From: Ignavibacteria bacterium
GTDB lineage: Bacteria > Bacteroidota > Ignavibacteria > Tepidaquicellales > Tepidaquicellaceae
Assembly: GCA_016704345.1 (NCBI GenBank)
Contig: JADJAH010000016.1
Coordinates: 1-64,000 of the forward strand
DNA: 64,000 nucleotides
Direction: 5' to 3'
The position numbers were made by a program, and so were the translations under genes. Below are positions 1 through 7,903 of this stretch, piece by piece. The notes under the pieces are model-generated. The model ran no database searches, was not told where the DNA came from, and saw only the letters and a list, made by a program, of their open reading frames with translations. Positions within the stretch are counted from its first letter, which is position 1. Each line of letters begins with the position of its first letter.

Positions 1-267
1 ATTCAATCATTTGAATTATTTCAGAATTATCCTAATCCCTTCAACCCTTCTACGAAGATCCGGTTCGGGATTACAAAGATGGATTTAGTAAGTTTGAAAG
101 TCTACAATACTCTCGGTCAATTGGTAAGGACTTTGGTGGATGATTACAGATCACCCGGAAACTATGAGGTGGAATTTGAAGGAAATGATCTTCCCGGAGG
201 AGCATATTTCTACCAACTCAAAACAGGAGAGTTTACTGAGACCAGAATAATGATGCTGACCAAATAG
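1..267 (+). CDS. C-terminal fragment of a T9SS-secreted protein (5' end outside window)
   Basis: The reading frame is open from base 1 and translates as a type A T9SS C-terminal sorting domain. It has the QNYPNPFNPSTKI motif near residue 8, the VYNTLGQLVRTL strand, the LPGGAYFYQL strand and a basic end (MMLTK) before the stop. In this family the domain targets a folded cargo across the outer membrane, where it is cleaved and the cargo is anchored or released. Only this domain lies in the window, so the cargo's role is unknown. A start inside the fragment, at base 79, would cut the sorting domain in half, so the true start is upstream of the window. It converges with the next gene, with only 12 bases between them. 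Confidence 0.9.
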   Translation: MQSFELFQNYPNPFNPSTKIRFGITKMDLVSLKVYNTLGQLVRTLVDDYRSPGNYEVEFEGNDLPGGAYFYQLKTGEFTETRIMMLTK

Positions 268-279
268 TATCATTCGATA

Positions 280-1659
280 TTATTTTAACAAGACAATTTT
301 TCTAACGGCAACATTCGTAACCGGTTTTATACGATTACCCGGACCTGCATGAAGACGGAGGAAGTATGTGCCGCCTGCAAGGCCTTCCGCATTGAATTGT
401 ATGCTGTGAGATCCAGCACTCTTCATCTCATTCACCAAAGTTCTCACCTCTCGCCCGAGTATGTCATATACCTTCAAAGTTACTATGCCATCTTCAGGAA
501 GATCATAACTGATCGTCGTGACCGGGTTGAACGGGTTAGGGTAGTTTTGATGTAACTTCAACTCTTGTGGCAAATTCACAGAATTGTCTTCCGCATTTAC
601 AAGAAAACTGTTCCAGCACTTGTAGACAGCTTCTTCCGTGACAGCAAAAACATAATTTACTCCGGGTTGCTTGCAGAGAAACTGTATCTTTCGTGAAGGA
701 CTGAATGAGTTATTGAAAAACTGAAAGTTGTATCCGGAATTAGTTGACTTGTAAAGCCCTCGTGAAGTCCCGGCAAAAATAATTTCGTCATTATCCGGAT
801 CTGTACTGAGCGCTGAAATGCTATCTAAAAGAGAATCACGTGCAATCCATGTGAATCCTTTATCAAGTGATGCATACAACCTGTGCTTAGATGTTGCAAC
901 TAATTCAAGCCCGGATGCACTAATCATAAACTGACTAAATTTCTTTTCTGATGACATTTGAAAATCCAGACCACCGTTACTGCTTATAAAGAGACTGTCA
1001 TCAATTGCATACAAAATGTTAGTGTCAACAGGATTGATCACCAACCTGCCAGCGAAACCAATGAGGGCGGAATGACTGAACCAGTTGGCACCTCTGTCTG
1101 ATGACTTGATTATTGAGTCGCCGAAAGTTGCATAGCAGATTGAATCGTTGAGAGGATTAATGGCGATACCATGAAACACTTTATAATGGAAAGCCGGAAT
1201 ATCAACTCTGCTCAATCCATTGTTGTAAGAGTAGAATAGTCTCTTATCATCAGGGGGTGCACCGACATGCGCTACTGTTGTATTTATCAAAATGAATGTT
1301 GAATCACATGGAGAAACCGCAAACCAATGAGGGTACTCATATCCGCTGATCGAAACTCCTCCCCCTATGTAGTAGCTGTAGTATACAGCCTTAAAGATGG
1401 AACCTGATGCCGGATGCCAGGAATCTGAAGATTCTGTATATCTTATGAAATCATAGTATCCCGTCCCAAGAAGGTTGTATACCGGCCTTACCAGCCACAG
1501 TTTGGTTCCGTCTGTGTTTATGCTTATATAGGACCCGTTAATACCGTAGATAGAGTTGTAGATCCTTTCCCAACCGTAAGAATTCTGTGAGTATCCGAAT
1601 TCAGAAAGTTTGATCAGAATTATCAGACAAAAGATAGGGATGAATTTTGCAATTTTCAT
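280..1659 (-). CDS. Secreted Ycf48/BNR-type beta-propeller protein with T9SS sorting domain
   Basis: The 459-residue protein starts with a hydrophobic signal sequence (about residues 1-24, ending FGYSQ). Repeats typical of BNR/Ycf48-like propellers follow (IIKSSDRGANWFS, LFISSNGGLDF, LYASLDKGFTW, GLYKSTNSGYNF), about residues 130-350. The last 85 residues form a type A T9SS domain (HQNYPNPFNPVTTI ... VLLK). It is therefore probably exported to the cell surface or medium; the ligand is unknown. Its ATG overlaps the stop of the upstream gene by four bases (ATGA, 1656-1659), which suggests translational coupling. No catalytic residues are recognised. Confidence 0.85.
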   Translation of the reverse strand: MKIAKFIPIFCLIILIKLSEFGYSQNSYGWERIYNSIYGINGSYISINTDGTKLWLVRPVYNLLGTGYYDFIRYTESSDSWHPASGSIFKAVYYSYYIGGGVSISGYEYPHWFAVSPCDSTFILINTTVAHVGAPPDDKRLFYSYNNGLSRVDIPAFHYKVFHGIAINPLNDSICYATFGDSIIKSSDRGANWFSHSALIGFAGRLVINPVDTNILYAIDDSLFISSNGGLDFQMSSEKKFSQFMISASGLELVATSKHRLYASLDKGFTWIARDSLLDSISALSTDPDNDEIIFAGTSRGLYKSTNSGYNFQFFNNSFSPSRKIQFLCKQPGVNYVFAVTEEAVYKCWNSFLVNAEDNSVNLPQELKLHQNYPNPFNPVTTISYDLPEDGIVTLKVYDILGREVRTLVNEMKSAGSHSIQFNAEGLAGGTYFLRLHAGPGNRIKPVTNVAVRKIVLLK

Positions 1660-3215
1660 TTCAGCAATACCCCCTTCCTTACAGATCTTAAATTGCCGGC
1701 TTCAAGTACGAAGAAATATACTCCGGAAGAATTCCTTGCGCCATTCCACCTAACCTCGTGAATTCCTCCCGACACATTTCCTGAGAAAGGTTCGTCAATC
1801 TTATTGCCCAGTGCGTCAAACACAGATACCTTTACATTTAAACTTCTGCCAAGACTGAATCTCAGAGTCACTTCCGGATTGAACGGATTGGGATAGCTCT
1901 CAAACAGCCCGTAGTCGTCGGCTACTGAAGCGCCCTCTTCAACCGATGTCGGATTACCATACTTGACTGTCAGATAATCATCTCTTCCCGTTGATTTGTT
2001 TCTGGTCTTGCCGCAAATGTATATGTTGTTGTAGTTGTCTAACTGCATATCGTTTACGTAGTTCGAGTCGGAAGTCCATTGCTGTGTTGAAGCGCTGAAA
2101 TTGTCAGCCCACAGCAACTGTCCGGAAGGAGACAGCTTGACTGTTCTGATCTGTGTGCCGCGTGTATTCATTGTCGTAACTCCGCTTGCATAAATGTTAC
2201 CGTCACTTCCGATTTTTATAAAGCTCGCCGCGTCGTAGCTGTTCTCAGAGCCGTTATATCTGTACTCCCATAAGAGTTCACAATTGGTGTTAAACTTGAG
2301 AAGGACAAAATCATAGTCAACGGACACTCCCCAGCTTCTGCAAGCAAGGTATATGTTTCCCTGATTATCTGAAACTATATCTAGTGGTTCATCTCGGCCG
2401 TTTCCGGGTCCGTCATACCTTCCGGTATCAACTATTCCATTCGATGAATTGGCCTTATATAAAAGTACTGTACTGTGCCACACACTTGGATCAGAGTTTC
2501 CTGCAAAGAAATTGTGATCCGTGTAGTTGTCACGAACTGCCTTGACTACTCCCCCAAATGGACTTCCATCATAAACCGGAACTCCCGAAGAAGAGTATGC
2601 CAGGAAATGCGGATATATCGTCAGAAAACTTCCAACAAACCTGTAAAGTGTACCAAACATATTGATCTTATCATCAACCCCTTGGAACTGCATTGTGACT
2701 GTATAATACTGGGATGTATAATCTCCAAAAAACCTTGTCCATACAGTGTCTCCTGAGAAGTTTAATTTAACGGACTTTATACCGTAGCTGTGCGGAAACA
2801 TGGCATATAAAAAGTTATCCTGTCCTTTCAGCAAATCAACAAATCTTCCTTCAAAAACATCGTCCGCAGATCCATCTATGTCAATTTTATACAACGACGG
2901 CAAACCTGCAAGAAACAAATTGTTTCCCGCATACAAGATTCTTTTAGGCAGACCGCCGGCAAAGTTAATGTTCCAGAGAAGATTTCCGTTTGCTCCATAT
3001 TTCAACAGCTCTGTTTCTGCCGTACCCCTTACACCTGCTACATATACATTTCTATTTTCATCTGGGCATAAAGACACTGCTTCTTCATTATAACCGGAAT
3101 TTCCAGAGCTGGTGTGATGAGTGTTTGACCATTCGAGACCAAACTGTGCGTATAGATAAGTTGAGGTGGAGAAAGTGAGAATGGCAAATACTGAAACTAA
3201 TGCTCTAATTTTCAT
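1656..3215 (-). CDS. Secreted SBBP-type beta-propeller protein with T9SS sorting domain
   Basis: I chose the ATG at 3215, seven codons inside the longest frame, because MKIRALVSVFAILTF then begins a normal signal peptide (519 residues). The body has repeats of about 50 residues with the pattern 'DNxGNIYxxG ... DFVLLKFNTNCELLWEYRYNG', the SBBP-type propeller repeat common in secreted proteins of this lineage. The C-terminus is a type A T9SS domain (SYPNPFNPEVTL ... GVLLK). Function beyond cell-surface export is not evident. It is the first gene of a two-gene transcript with the propeller protein downstream; the two overlap by ATGA. Confidence 0.85.
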   Translation of the reverse strand: MKIRALVSVFAILTFSTSTYLYAQFGLEWSNTHHTSSGNSGYNEEAVSLCPDENRNVYVAGVRGTAETELLKYGANGNLLWNINFAGGLPKRILYAGNNLFLAGLPSLYKIDIDGSADDVFEGRFVDLLKGQDNFLYAMFPHSYGIKSVKLNFSGDTVWTRFFGDYTSQYYTVTMQFQGVDDKINMFGTLYRFVGSFLTIYPHFLAYSSSGVPVYDGSPFGGVVKAVRDNYTDHNFFAGNSDPSVWHSTVLLYKANSSNGIVDTGRYDGPGNGRDEPLDIVSDNQGNIYLACRSWGVSVDYDFVLLKFNTNCELLWEYRYNGSENSYDAASFIKIGSDGNIYASGVTTMNTRGTQIRTVKLSPSGQLLWADNFSASTQQWTSDSNYVNDMQLDNYNNIYICGKTRNKSTGRDDYLTVKYGNPTSVEEGASVADDYGLFESYPNPFNPEVTLRFSLGRSLNVKVSVFDALGNKIDEPFSGNVSGGIHEVRWNGARNSSGVYFFVLEAGNLRSVRKGVLLK

Positions 3216-3750
3216 TGCTGTATTCCTTTGCTGCAAATTTCACAATTGGGTTCGAAAGTAAAAAGTGAAAAGGATGTCTCTATTCTACGGCTAAGCGTCA
3301 ATGAAGTTAATACGAAGGAGGTGAGAAAGAGAAAGCACATCAATGTTAAGTTTGACTCACAGTAGATCTGATCTTCACTTGCTTCCGAAATGAAAGACCG
3401 TTATTAATGTGATGAGTCAATCAGTTGTATCCTATTTGTTGTTTCCATGTACCTCTGTGATTTCTCTGTGAAGCTCTCTGTGAGAGAACGATTCACAAAT
3501 TTTCAAGTTTTCATTTCAGGAATGGATAATTCGGATAACTCCGACTTTGAAATTTACACACTAAAGGAAAAGTCATCATTTTAAGTGCATTAAAAAATGA
3601 ATTGTTACACCTGCTTCATTTTGCAAAATTCTTCCGCATTGGTGCCGAGCAAGTACCCCAGAGAAGGCACATGACAATTAACTAGATTGCTCACAATGTT
3701 TCAATCAATCCACTCTCAAATCACAAAAATCAAAAACTCAACATGCAGTC
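3216..3750. other. Divergent intergenic region with a short CTCTGTGA repeat
   Basis: This stretch of about 530 bases lies between two divergently transcribed surface-protein genes and should hold both promoters. I see no convincing TAnnTTTG box. The only clear structure is three copies of CTCTGTGA at 3453-3460, 3464-3471 and 3476-3483, spaced 11-12 bases apart. The last runs into a small CTCTC/GAGAG palindrome. No coding potential was seen. Confidence 0.5.
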
Positions 3751-5613
3751 ATGAAAAAACTCATTTTTGTTGTTCTCATGTCTGTACTTGCCCCCCAAAT
3801 TTTTCCGCAAGCACAGCAATATTGGGTAAACAGATACAACAATAACTTAACAAACGGCATTGACTATGGCCGGGATATCAATGTAGACAAGAACGGCAAT
3901 GTAATTGTAACCGGAGCAAGCTTGTGGGGCGGCACATCAAGCGATTACTACACAATCAAATATTCGCTCAACGGAAGTTTGCTGTGGCAACACAGACTAT
4001 CAAATTCCGGCGATGATGAAGCTTATGCCGTCATCACCGATGACTCGGGAAATGTTTATGTAACAGGCGGAAGTGAAGGAGCAACAAGCCAGCTTGATTT
4101 TCTAACTATCAAATTCACACCGGGAGGATTCCTCTCAAAGATGCAGCGATACGAAGGCACAGGAGATGACGTTGATATAGCCAAGAAGGTAGTACTTAGC
4201 GGAAACGGAGCTGTCTATGTGGCAGGTATAAGTATTGGACCGAACGGAGACCATGATGTTGTTTTGGTTAAGTACAGTACAGGACTTGTTCAGCAATGGG
4301 TTCAGAGATTCGATCCCGGCGGTGAAGAGTTCATGACGGATATGACAATTGACAACTCAGGAAATGTTTTCATTACCGGCTATACAGACTTCAATGACAG
4401 CAAGGACATGTTCCTTCTGAAGTATGACTCTTCTGGAGCCCTAGAATGGAACACTTATCACAATGGCATGTTCAGCGGAAATGATTCTTCAACATGCGTC
4501 GCGGTAGATTCGCTTGGGAATGTTTATATGGCAGGATATGAATGGGGAGGCGCACCGGAGAAAGGAAATCTAATTGTCATAATGTACGACACTTTTGGAA
4601 ACGGACAATGGATAAGGACATTCAATGGGACTGAAAACGGAACAGACTATGCCAAAGATATTGGCGTTGACAAATACGGAGACATTTATGTCACAGGATC
4701 CGGAGACAGTACTGCGGATTCGGACATGGACTACATACTCTTGAAGTATGATGTGCAAGGGATATTTCAATGGATGTCAAAATACAATGGTGCTGCAAAC
4801 GGGAGCGATGAAGCGGGCGCTCTTGCAATTGACGATTCGGCAAATGTCAGCATTACCGGTGTAAGTCCAGGGACAGTTACTGGAAACGATTACGCGACTG
4901 TCAAATTCGACAGGAACGGAAATGAACTTTGGTCAAAAAGATACAACGGTCCTGTTAACGGAGATGATGCGGCATTTGCGATAGACACTTACCACGGTTC
5001 TGATGTGTTTGTAACCGGCAGGAGTATAAGTACTCTCAATTATGATTTTGCAACCGTAAGATATTCCCCAAGTTCACCATCAACATTGCAATTGACTGCC
5101 TTGATAGAAGGATTCTATAATCAGTCAACGAATCAAATGGTGGCGGATACGGCTTTAGTTTACATCAGGAGTTTTACTGCTCCTTATGAAATTATTGATT
5201 CAGCCAAAGCTGTACTAAATTCTCTAGGCTCAGGCTCATTCACATTTTCAAATACAGACAACGTAACAAGTTACTACCTGGTATTGAAGCACAGAAACTC
5301 TATTGAGACCTGGAGCGGAGCGAGCGTTGCATTTACACTAAATCAACTCACTTACAATTTCACAAACGCAGCTTCAAAAGCATATGGAAACAATCTCAAG
5401 CTGAAGGGATCGAAATATTGCATTTACAGCGGAGATTCAAATCAGGACGGCAGTGTTGACGCATCTGATATGTCAGTTGTTGACAACGACCTGTACAACT
5501 TCGCAACTGGATATTTATCAACTGACCTTGACGGAGACGGTAATGTTGATGCAAGTGACTTATCAATTTGTGATAATAATTCATACAACTTTGTAAGTAT
5601 GGTAAGACCATAA
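3751..5613 (+). CDS. Secreted SBBP-type propeller protein with HRNSIETWS/dockerin-like C-terminal module
   Basis: The 620-residue protein starts with a signal peptide (MKKLIFVVLMSVLAPQIFPQ). About eight SBBP-type repeats of roughly 50 residues follow (for example GIDYGRDINVDKNGNVIVTG and DYATVKFDRNGNELWSKRYN), up to about residue 440. The last 175 residues are not a T9SS domain. They begin LTALIEGFYN, contain KHRNSIETWS, and end with two dockerin-type calcium loops (DSNQDGSVDASD and DLDGDGNVDASD), each followed by a DND/DNN segment, finishing MVRP. The same module ends three other proteins in this window. Secretion is inferred from the signal peptide; how it crosses or stays on the outer membrane is unknown. 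Confidence 0.85.
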   Translation: MKKLIFVVLMSVLAPQIFPQAQQYWVNRYNNNLTNGIDYGRDINVDKNGNVIVTGASLWGGTSSDYYTIKYSLNGSLLWQHRLSNSGDDEAYAVITDDSGNVYVTGGSEGATSQLDFLTIKFTPGGFLSKMQRYEGTGDDVDIAKKVVLSGNGAVYVAGISIGPNGDHDVVLVKYSTGLVQQWVQRFDPGGEEFMTDMTIDNSGNVFITGYTDFNDSKDMFLLKYDSSGALEWNTYHNGMFSGNDSSTCVAVDSLGNVYMAGYEWGGAPEKGNLIVIMYDTFGNGQWIRTFNGTENGTDYAKDIGVDKYGDIYVTGSGDSTADSDMDYILLKYDVQGIFQWMSKYNGAANGSDEAGALAIDDSANVSITGVSPGTVTGNDYATVKFDRNGNELWSKRYNGPVNGDDAAFAIDTYHGSDVFVTGRSISTLNYDFATVRYSPSSPSTLQLTALIEGFYNQSTNQMVADTALVYIRSFTAPYEIIDSAKAVLNSLGSGSFTFSNTDNVTSYYLVLKHRNSIETWSGASVAFTLNQLTYNFTNAASKAYGNNLKLKGSKYCIYSGDSNQDGSVDASDMSVVDNDLYNFATGYLSTDLDGDGNVDASDLSICDNNSYNFVSMVRP

Positions 5614-5675
5614 GTAAATTTACAACCTTGCTCCTAACAGGGAAGTTGTCTCAAAACTACTCCTCGTTCCAATAC

Positions 5676-5698
5676 CCCCTGTCTGATTAAGACAGGGG
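5676..5698 (+). terminator. Possible terminator hairpin after the 620-residue protein
   Basis: A perfect 9-bp stem (CCCCTGTCT / AGACAGGGG) with a 5-base loop lies 63 bases after the stop. The U-tract is weak (CTTTGGG), so termination may be inefficient. Confidence 0.45.
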
Positions 5699-5924
5699 CT
5701 TTGGGATGAGTAAATATAATATTGTTGATACGGTGTTTGTTGAGTGGAAAGTACTATCTGCAATATTGTGAAGTGGTTTGCGTTTGGGAACAACAATGAT
5801 TGCCATAGCTTCGGAACTAATCCCGGCGAATGATCGTAAGATTCCAGCAAGACGGGAATTAAGACAGTTCCTGTCAATCCGGAGAATCTTCGGAGAAACT
5901 TTCCTAACATTAAACCATAGAAAA

Positions 5925-6440
5925 ATGTTAAGAGTATTTGTGATCATTTCACTTTTGATTATCGCAACAAGTTCTGCAACTTCGCAGGCTGTTGTAGGCA
6001 ACTTGGCACCTCCTATTTCGGCTGATGAATGGCTCAAAGGAGAGCCTGTCAATAGTTTTGAAAGTGGCACAATTTATCTGGTTGAGTTTTGGGGAACATG
6101 GTGTTCGCCATGCATCAAGAATATTCCGCATCTCAGCGAACTTCAGAAGAAATATGCTTCCAAAGGTTTAGTCGTCATTGGAGTTGCAACTCATGAGTTT
6201 GAAGGCAGAAACACACTTGACAAGTTCATGAAAGAGCGGGGTGATGAAATGGAATACAGAGTAGCATATGATTCTGATCTTTCAATGGAGCAGGACTGGG
6301 ATACTGGCAAAGGCGCAAGCATTGATAAGTTCCGGCTTCCTGTTTGCTTTCTCGTTGACAGGGATGGAAAGATTGCAATCGTCTGTCATCCGGAAAATGA
6401 TGAGTTGAGTTCTATACTTAAAAAGATGTTTGAAGAATAG
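5925..6440 (+). CDS. TlpA/ResA-like periplasmic thioredoxin-family protein
   Basis: The ATG at 5925 was chosen over the longer frame from 5778 because it starts directly with a signal sequence (MLRVFVIISLLIIATSSA). The mature part is a TlpA-type thioredoxin fold. It has the strand YLVEFWGTWCSPC with the CxxC active site (CSPC, residues 60-63), then helix IPHLSELQKKY, strand GLVVIGVATHE, and the cis-proline region LPVCFLVDRDG. Proteins of this family reduce or oxidise disulfides in exported proteins or cytochromes; the partner here is unknown. Length (171 residues) is normal. It stands alone between a + strand surface protein and a - strand membrane protein. Confidence 0.85.
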   Translation: MLRVFVIISLLIIATSSATSQAVVGNLAPPISADEWLKGEPVNSFESGTIYLVEFWGTWCSPCIKNIPHLSELQKKYASKGLVVIGVATHEFEGRNTLDKFMKERGDEMEYRVAYDSDLSMEQDWDTGKGASIDKFRLPVCFLVDRDGKIAIVCHPENDELSSILKKMFEE

Positions 6441-6686
6441 AGAACAGATTTGTTTTGACTTCAGAGAGTGTGGATCTGTCACCATAAGGGGGTTGTAAAA
6501 ACATTGTGAATTCTGTTTTCTAAGTCCCTGCAAGGTAAACCAAATCGGAAGAGAATCTCAGCTGATTGCTGTATATATATTCACGCAAAAAACATACATG
6601 CAAAAACACAGCAAGAAACACATACATACAGATAACAAAAATATCTTTACTGATTTTCTGACAGACCCAATGAAATGTTCTTCAAA

Positions 6687-7445
6687 CTAATCGCATCCGC
6701 CAATACAAAGGAATGGAGGCGTGAAAATCATTACACCTATTTCAAACCCGGCACCGTTATCTCCATTTATTTCATCGTCATAAGTAAGTGCGAGAACCAC
6801 ATGCTGGTTCGGTTCCCAGCGTAATCCTGCTCTGTATTCCGGTTTAGCGTCTACATCACCTTTCGAACCATATATCTCCCCTACTAATGACAATGTGGGA
6901 TCGAAAGGATACCAAGCCAAACGAGTAGAATATGTAAAGGCCCAGGCCGTGGTTTCTTCGGCACCATATTTCAAAGTTACACTTGCTCCGGGCATAATGT
7001 CCCATTGAAGTGCATTATCGAAAAATGGAATTGTAGCCGGCGCATTCATCCAGAATGTCTTAAATGCATCATTGTTTTTGTCTTCTCCGTCAAGGTAGCC
7101 GGGGTCAAGACCCGTACCCAGTTTTACTGCTGCACCACCGGTCTTCGCTTTGTTTTCGTAGAACATATACTTTGCAAACAATGAAGCTGAGTATCCGTCA
7201 TCTGTCAACGGGTCGTTGTCGTTATTGTAAAGATACGCAGCCGTCGTGAATTCCATTCTTGGCAATAATGAAAATGTTGTCATGAGCATGGTGTTGCGCT
7301 CTCCTGTGGTCAGAATGACTGTTGCCATACCAAGCGGTTTCGACAGATAGCTGTCAGAATTATACTGCTGAGCCTGAGCCGGGTAACACTGCAAAAGAAG
7401 CAAGCCGAAAAAGATACCGGTCGCAGCTTTTTCAATTTTAGACAT
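6687..7445 (-). CDS. Putative outer-membrane beta-barrel protein
   Basis: The 252-residue protein has a signal peptide (KAATGIFFGLLLLQCYPAQAQQ). The body has alternating polar and aromatic stretches resembling short beta-hairpins (FSLLPRMEFTTAAYLYNND, YSASLFAKYMFYENKAK, TTAWAFTYSTRLAWYPF, YRAGLRWEPNQHVVLALTY), consistent with a small porin-like barrel. The C-terminus is unusual: FTPPFLCIGGCD, with two cysteines rather than the usual terminal aromatic residue. I do not recognise the family by name. It is convergent with the TlpA-like gene and divergent from the next gene. Confidence 0.65.
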   Translation of the reverse strand: MSKIEKAATGIFFGLLLLQCYPAQAQQYNSDSYLSKPLGMATVILTTGERNTMLMTTFSLLPRMEFTTAAYLYNNDNDPLTDDGYSASLFAKYMFYENKAKTGGAAVKLGTGLDPGYLDGEDKNNDAFKTFWMNAPATIPFFDNALQWDIMPGASVTLKYGAEETTAWAFTYSTRLAWYPFDPTLSLVGEIYGSKGDVDAKPEYRAGLRWEPNQHVVLALTYDDEINGDNGAGFEIGVMIFTPPFLCIGGCD

Positions 7446-7702
7446 AAAGATTTGCCCTTTACTTAAATTATAAATTCAAAAGCATCTTCATAGAATTGAA
7501 GATTAATGCACTTAACAATTAACGCTGAATCATCACAGCACGCTCTGTCTGAAAGTCGTATGCAAAACTAATCTTATTAATTTTTTAAAAACATGCAGAA
7601 ACAAGACTCGTAGCCGTGTATTTGAATAGTAATAGGATTGATAAAATGACGGATCGAACCATGAAAAATTTATAAAACTTTACTCTTCATTGCCTTTCCT
7701 TT

Positions 7703-7730
7703 TGGCGTCAGGACTTTCGTCATGACGCCA
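7703..7730. repeat. REP-like palindrome, copy 1
   Basis: The palindrome has arms TGGCGTCA / TGACGCCA around an inner GAC-TTTC-GTC. It shares the core TCAGGACTTTCGTC and the trailing CACGAT with a second copy at 10402-10419; the two copies flank the 813-residue surface-protein gene. It lies in the 458-base divergent intergenic region 7446-7903, which otherwise holds only the promoter candidate at 7862. Confidence 0.55.
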
Positions 7731-7861
7731 CGATGAAATGAGATAGTGCATTCCTGTCTTTACTATGTGTTTCATTTCATTGTCTTTCCCGAACAAATTC
7801 AACAATGCTTTGAATTCTACTTATCATTAAATTTTGGTTATAGTCTTTCATTTAAGTAAAG

Positions 7862-7869
7862 TAATTTTG
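7862..7869 (+). promoter_or_regulatory. Candidate Bacteroidota-type -7 box (TAATTTTG)
   Basis: This matches the TAnnTTTG consensus of Bacteroidota primary sigma promoters and lies 34 bases before the ATG at 7904. A TTTG at 7833-7836 lies 25 bases upstream, longer than the usual spacing of about 19-21. The same octamer precedes two other secreted-protein genes here (31609 and 54055). Confidence 0.4.
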
Positions 7870-7903
7870 TGTAATTCTTTTTGCAAATTTTATTCGGATC
7901 ACA

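Noticed and set aside
3751..5613. Genuine cellulosomal dockerin
   Set aside because: The calcium loops match, but the following helices lack the dockerin LKRY pattern and no cellulase-type catalytic domain is present.
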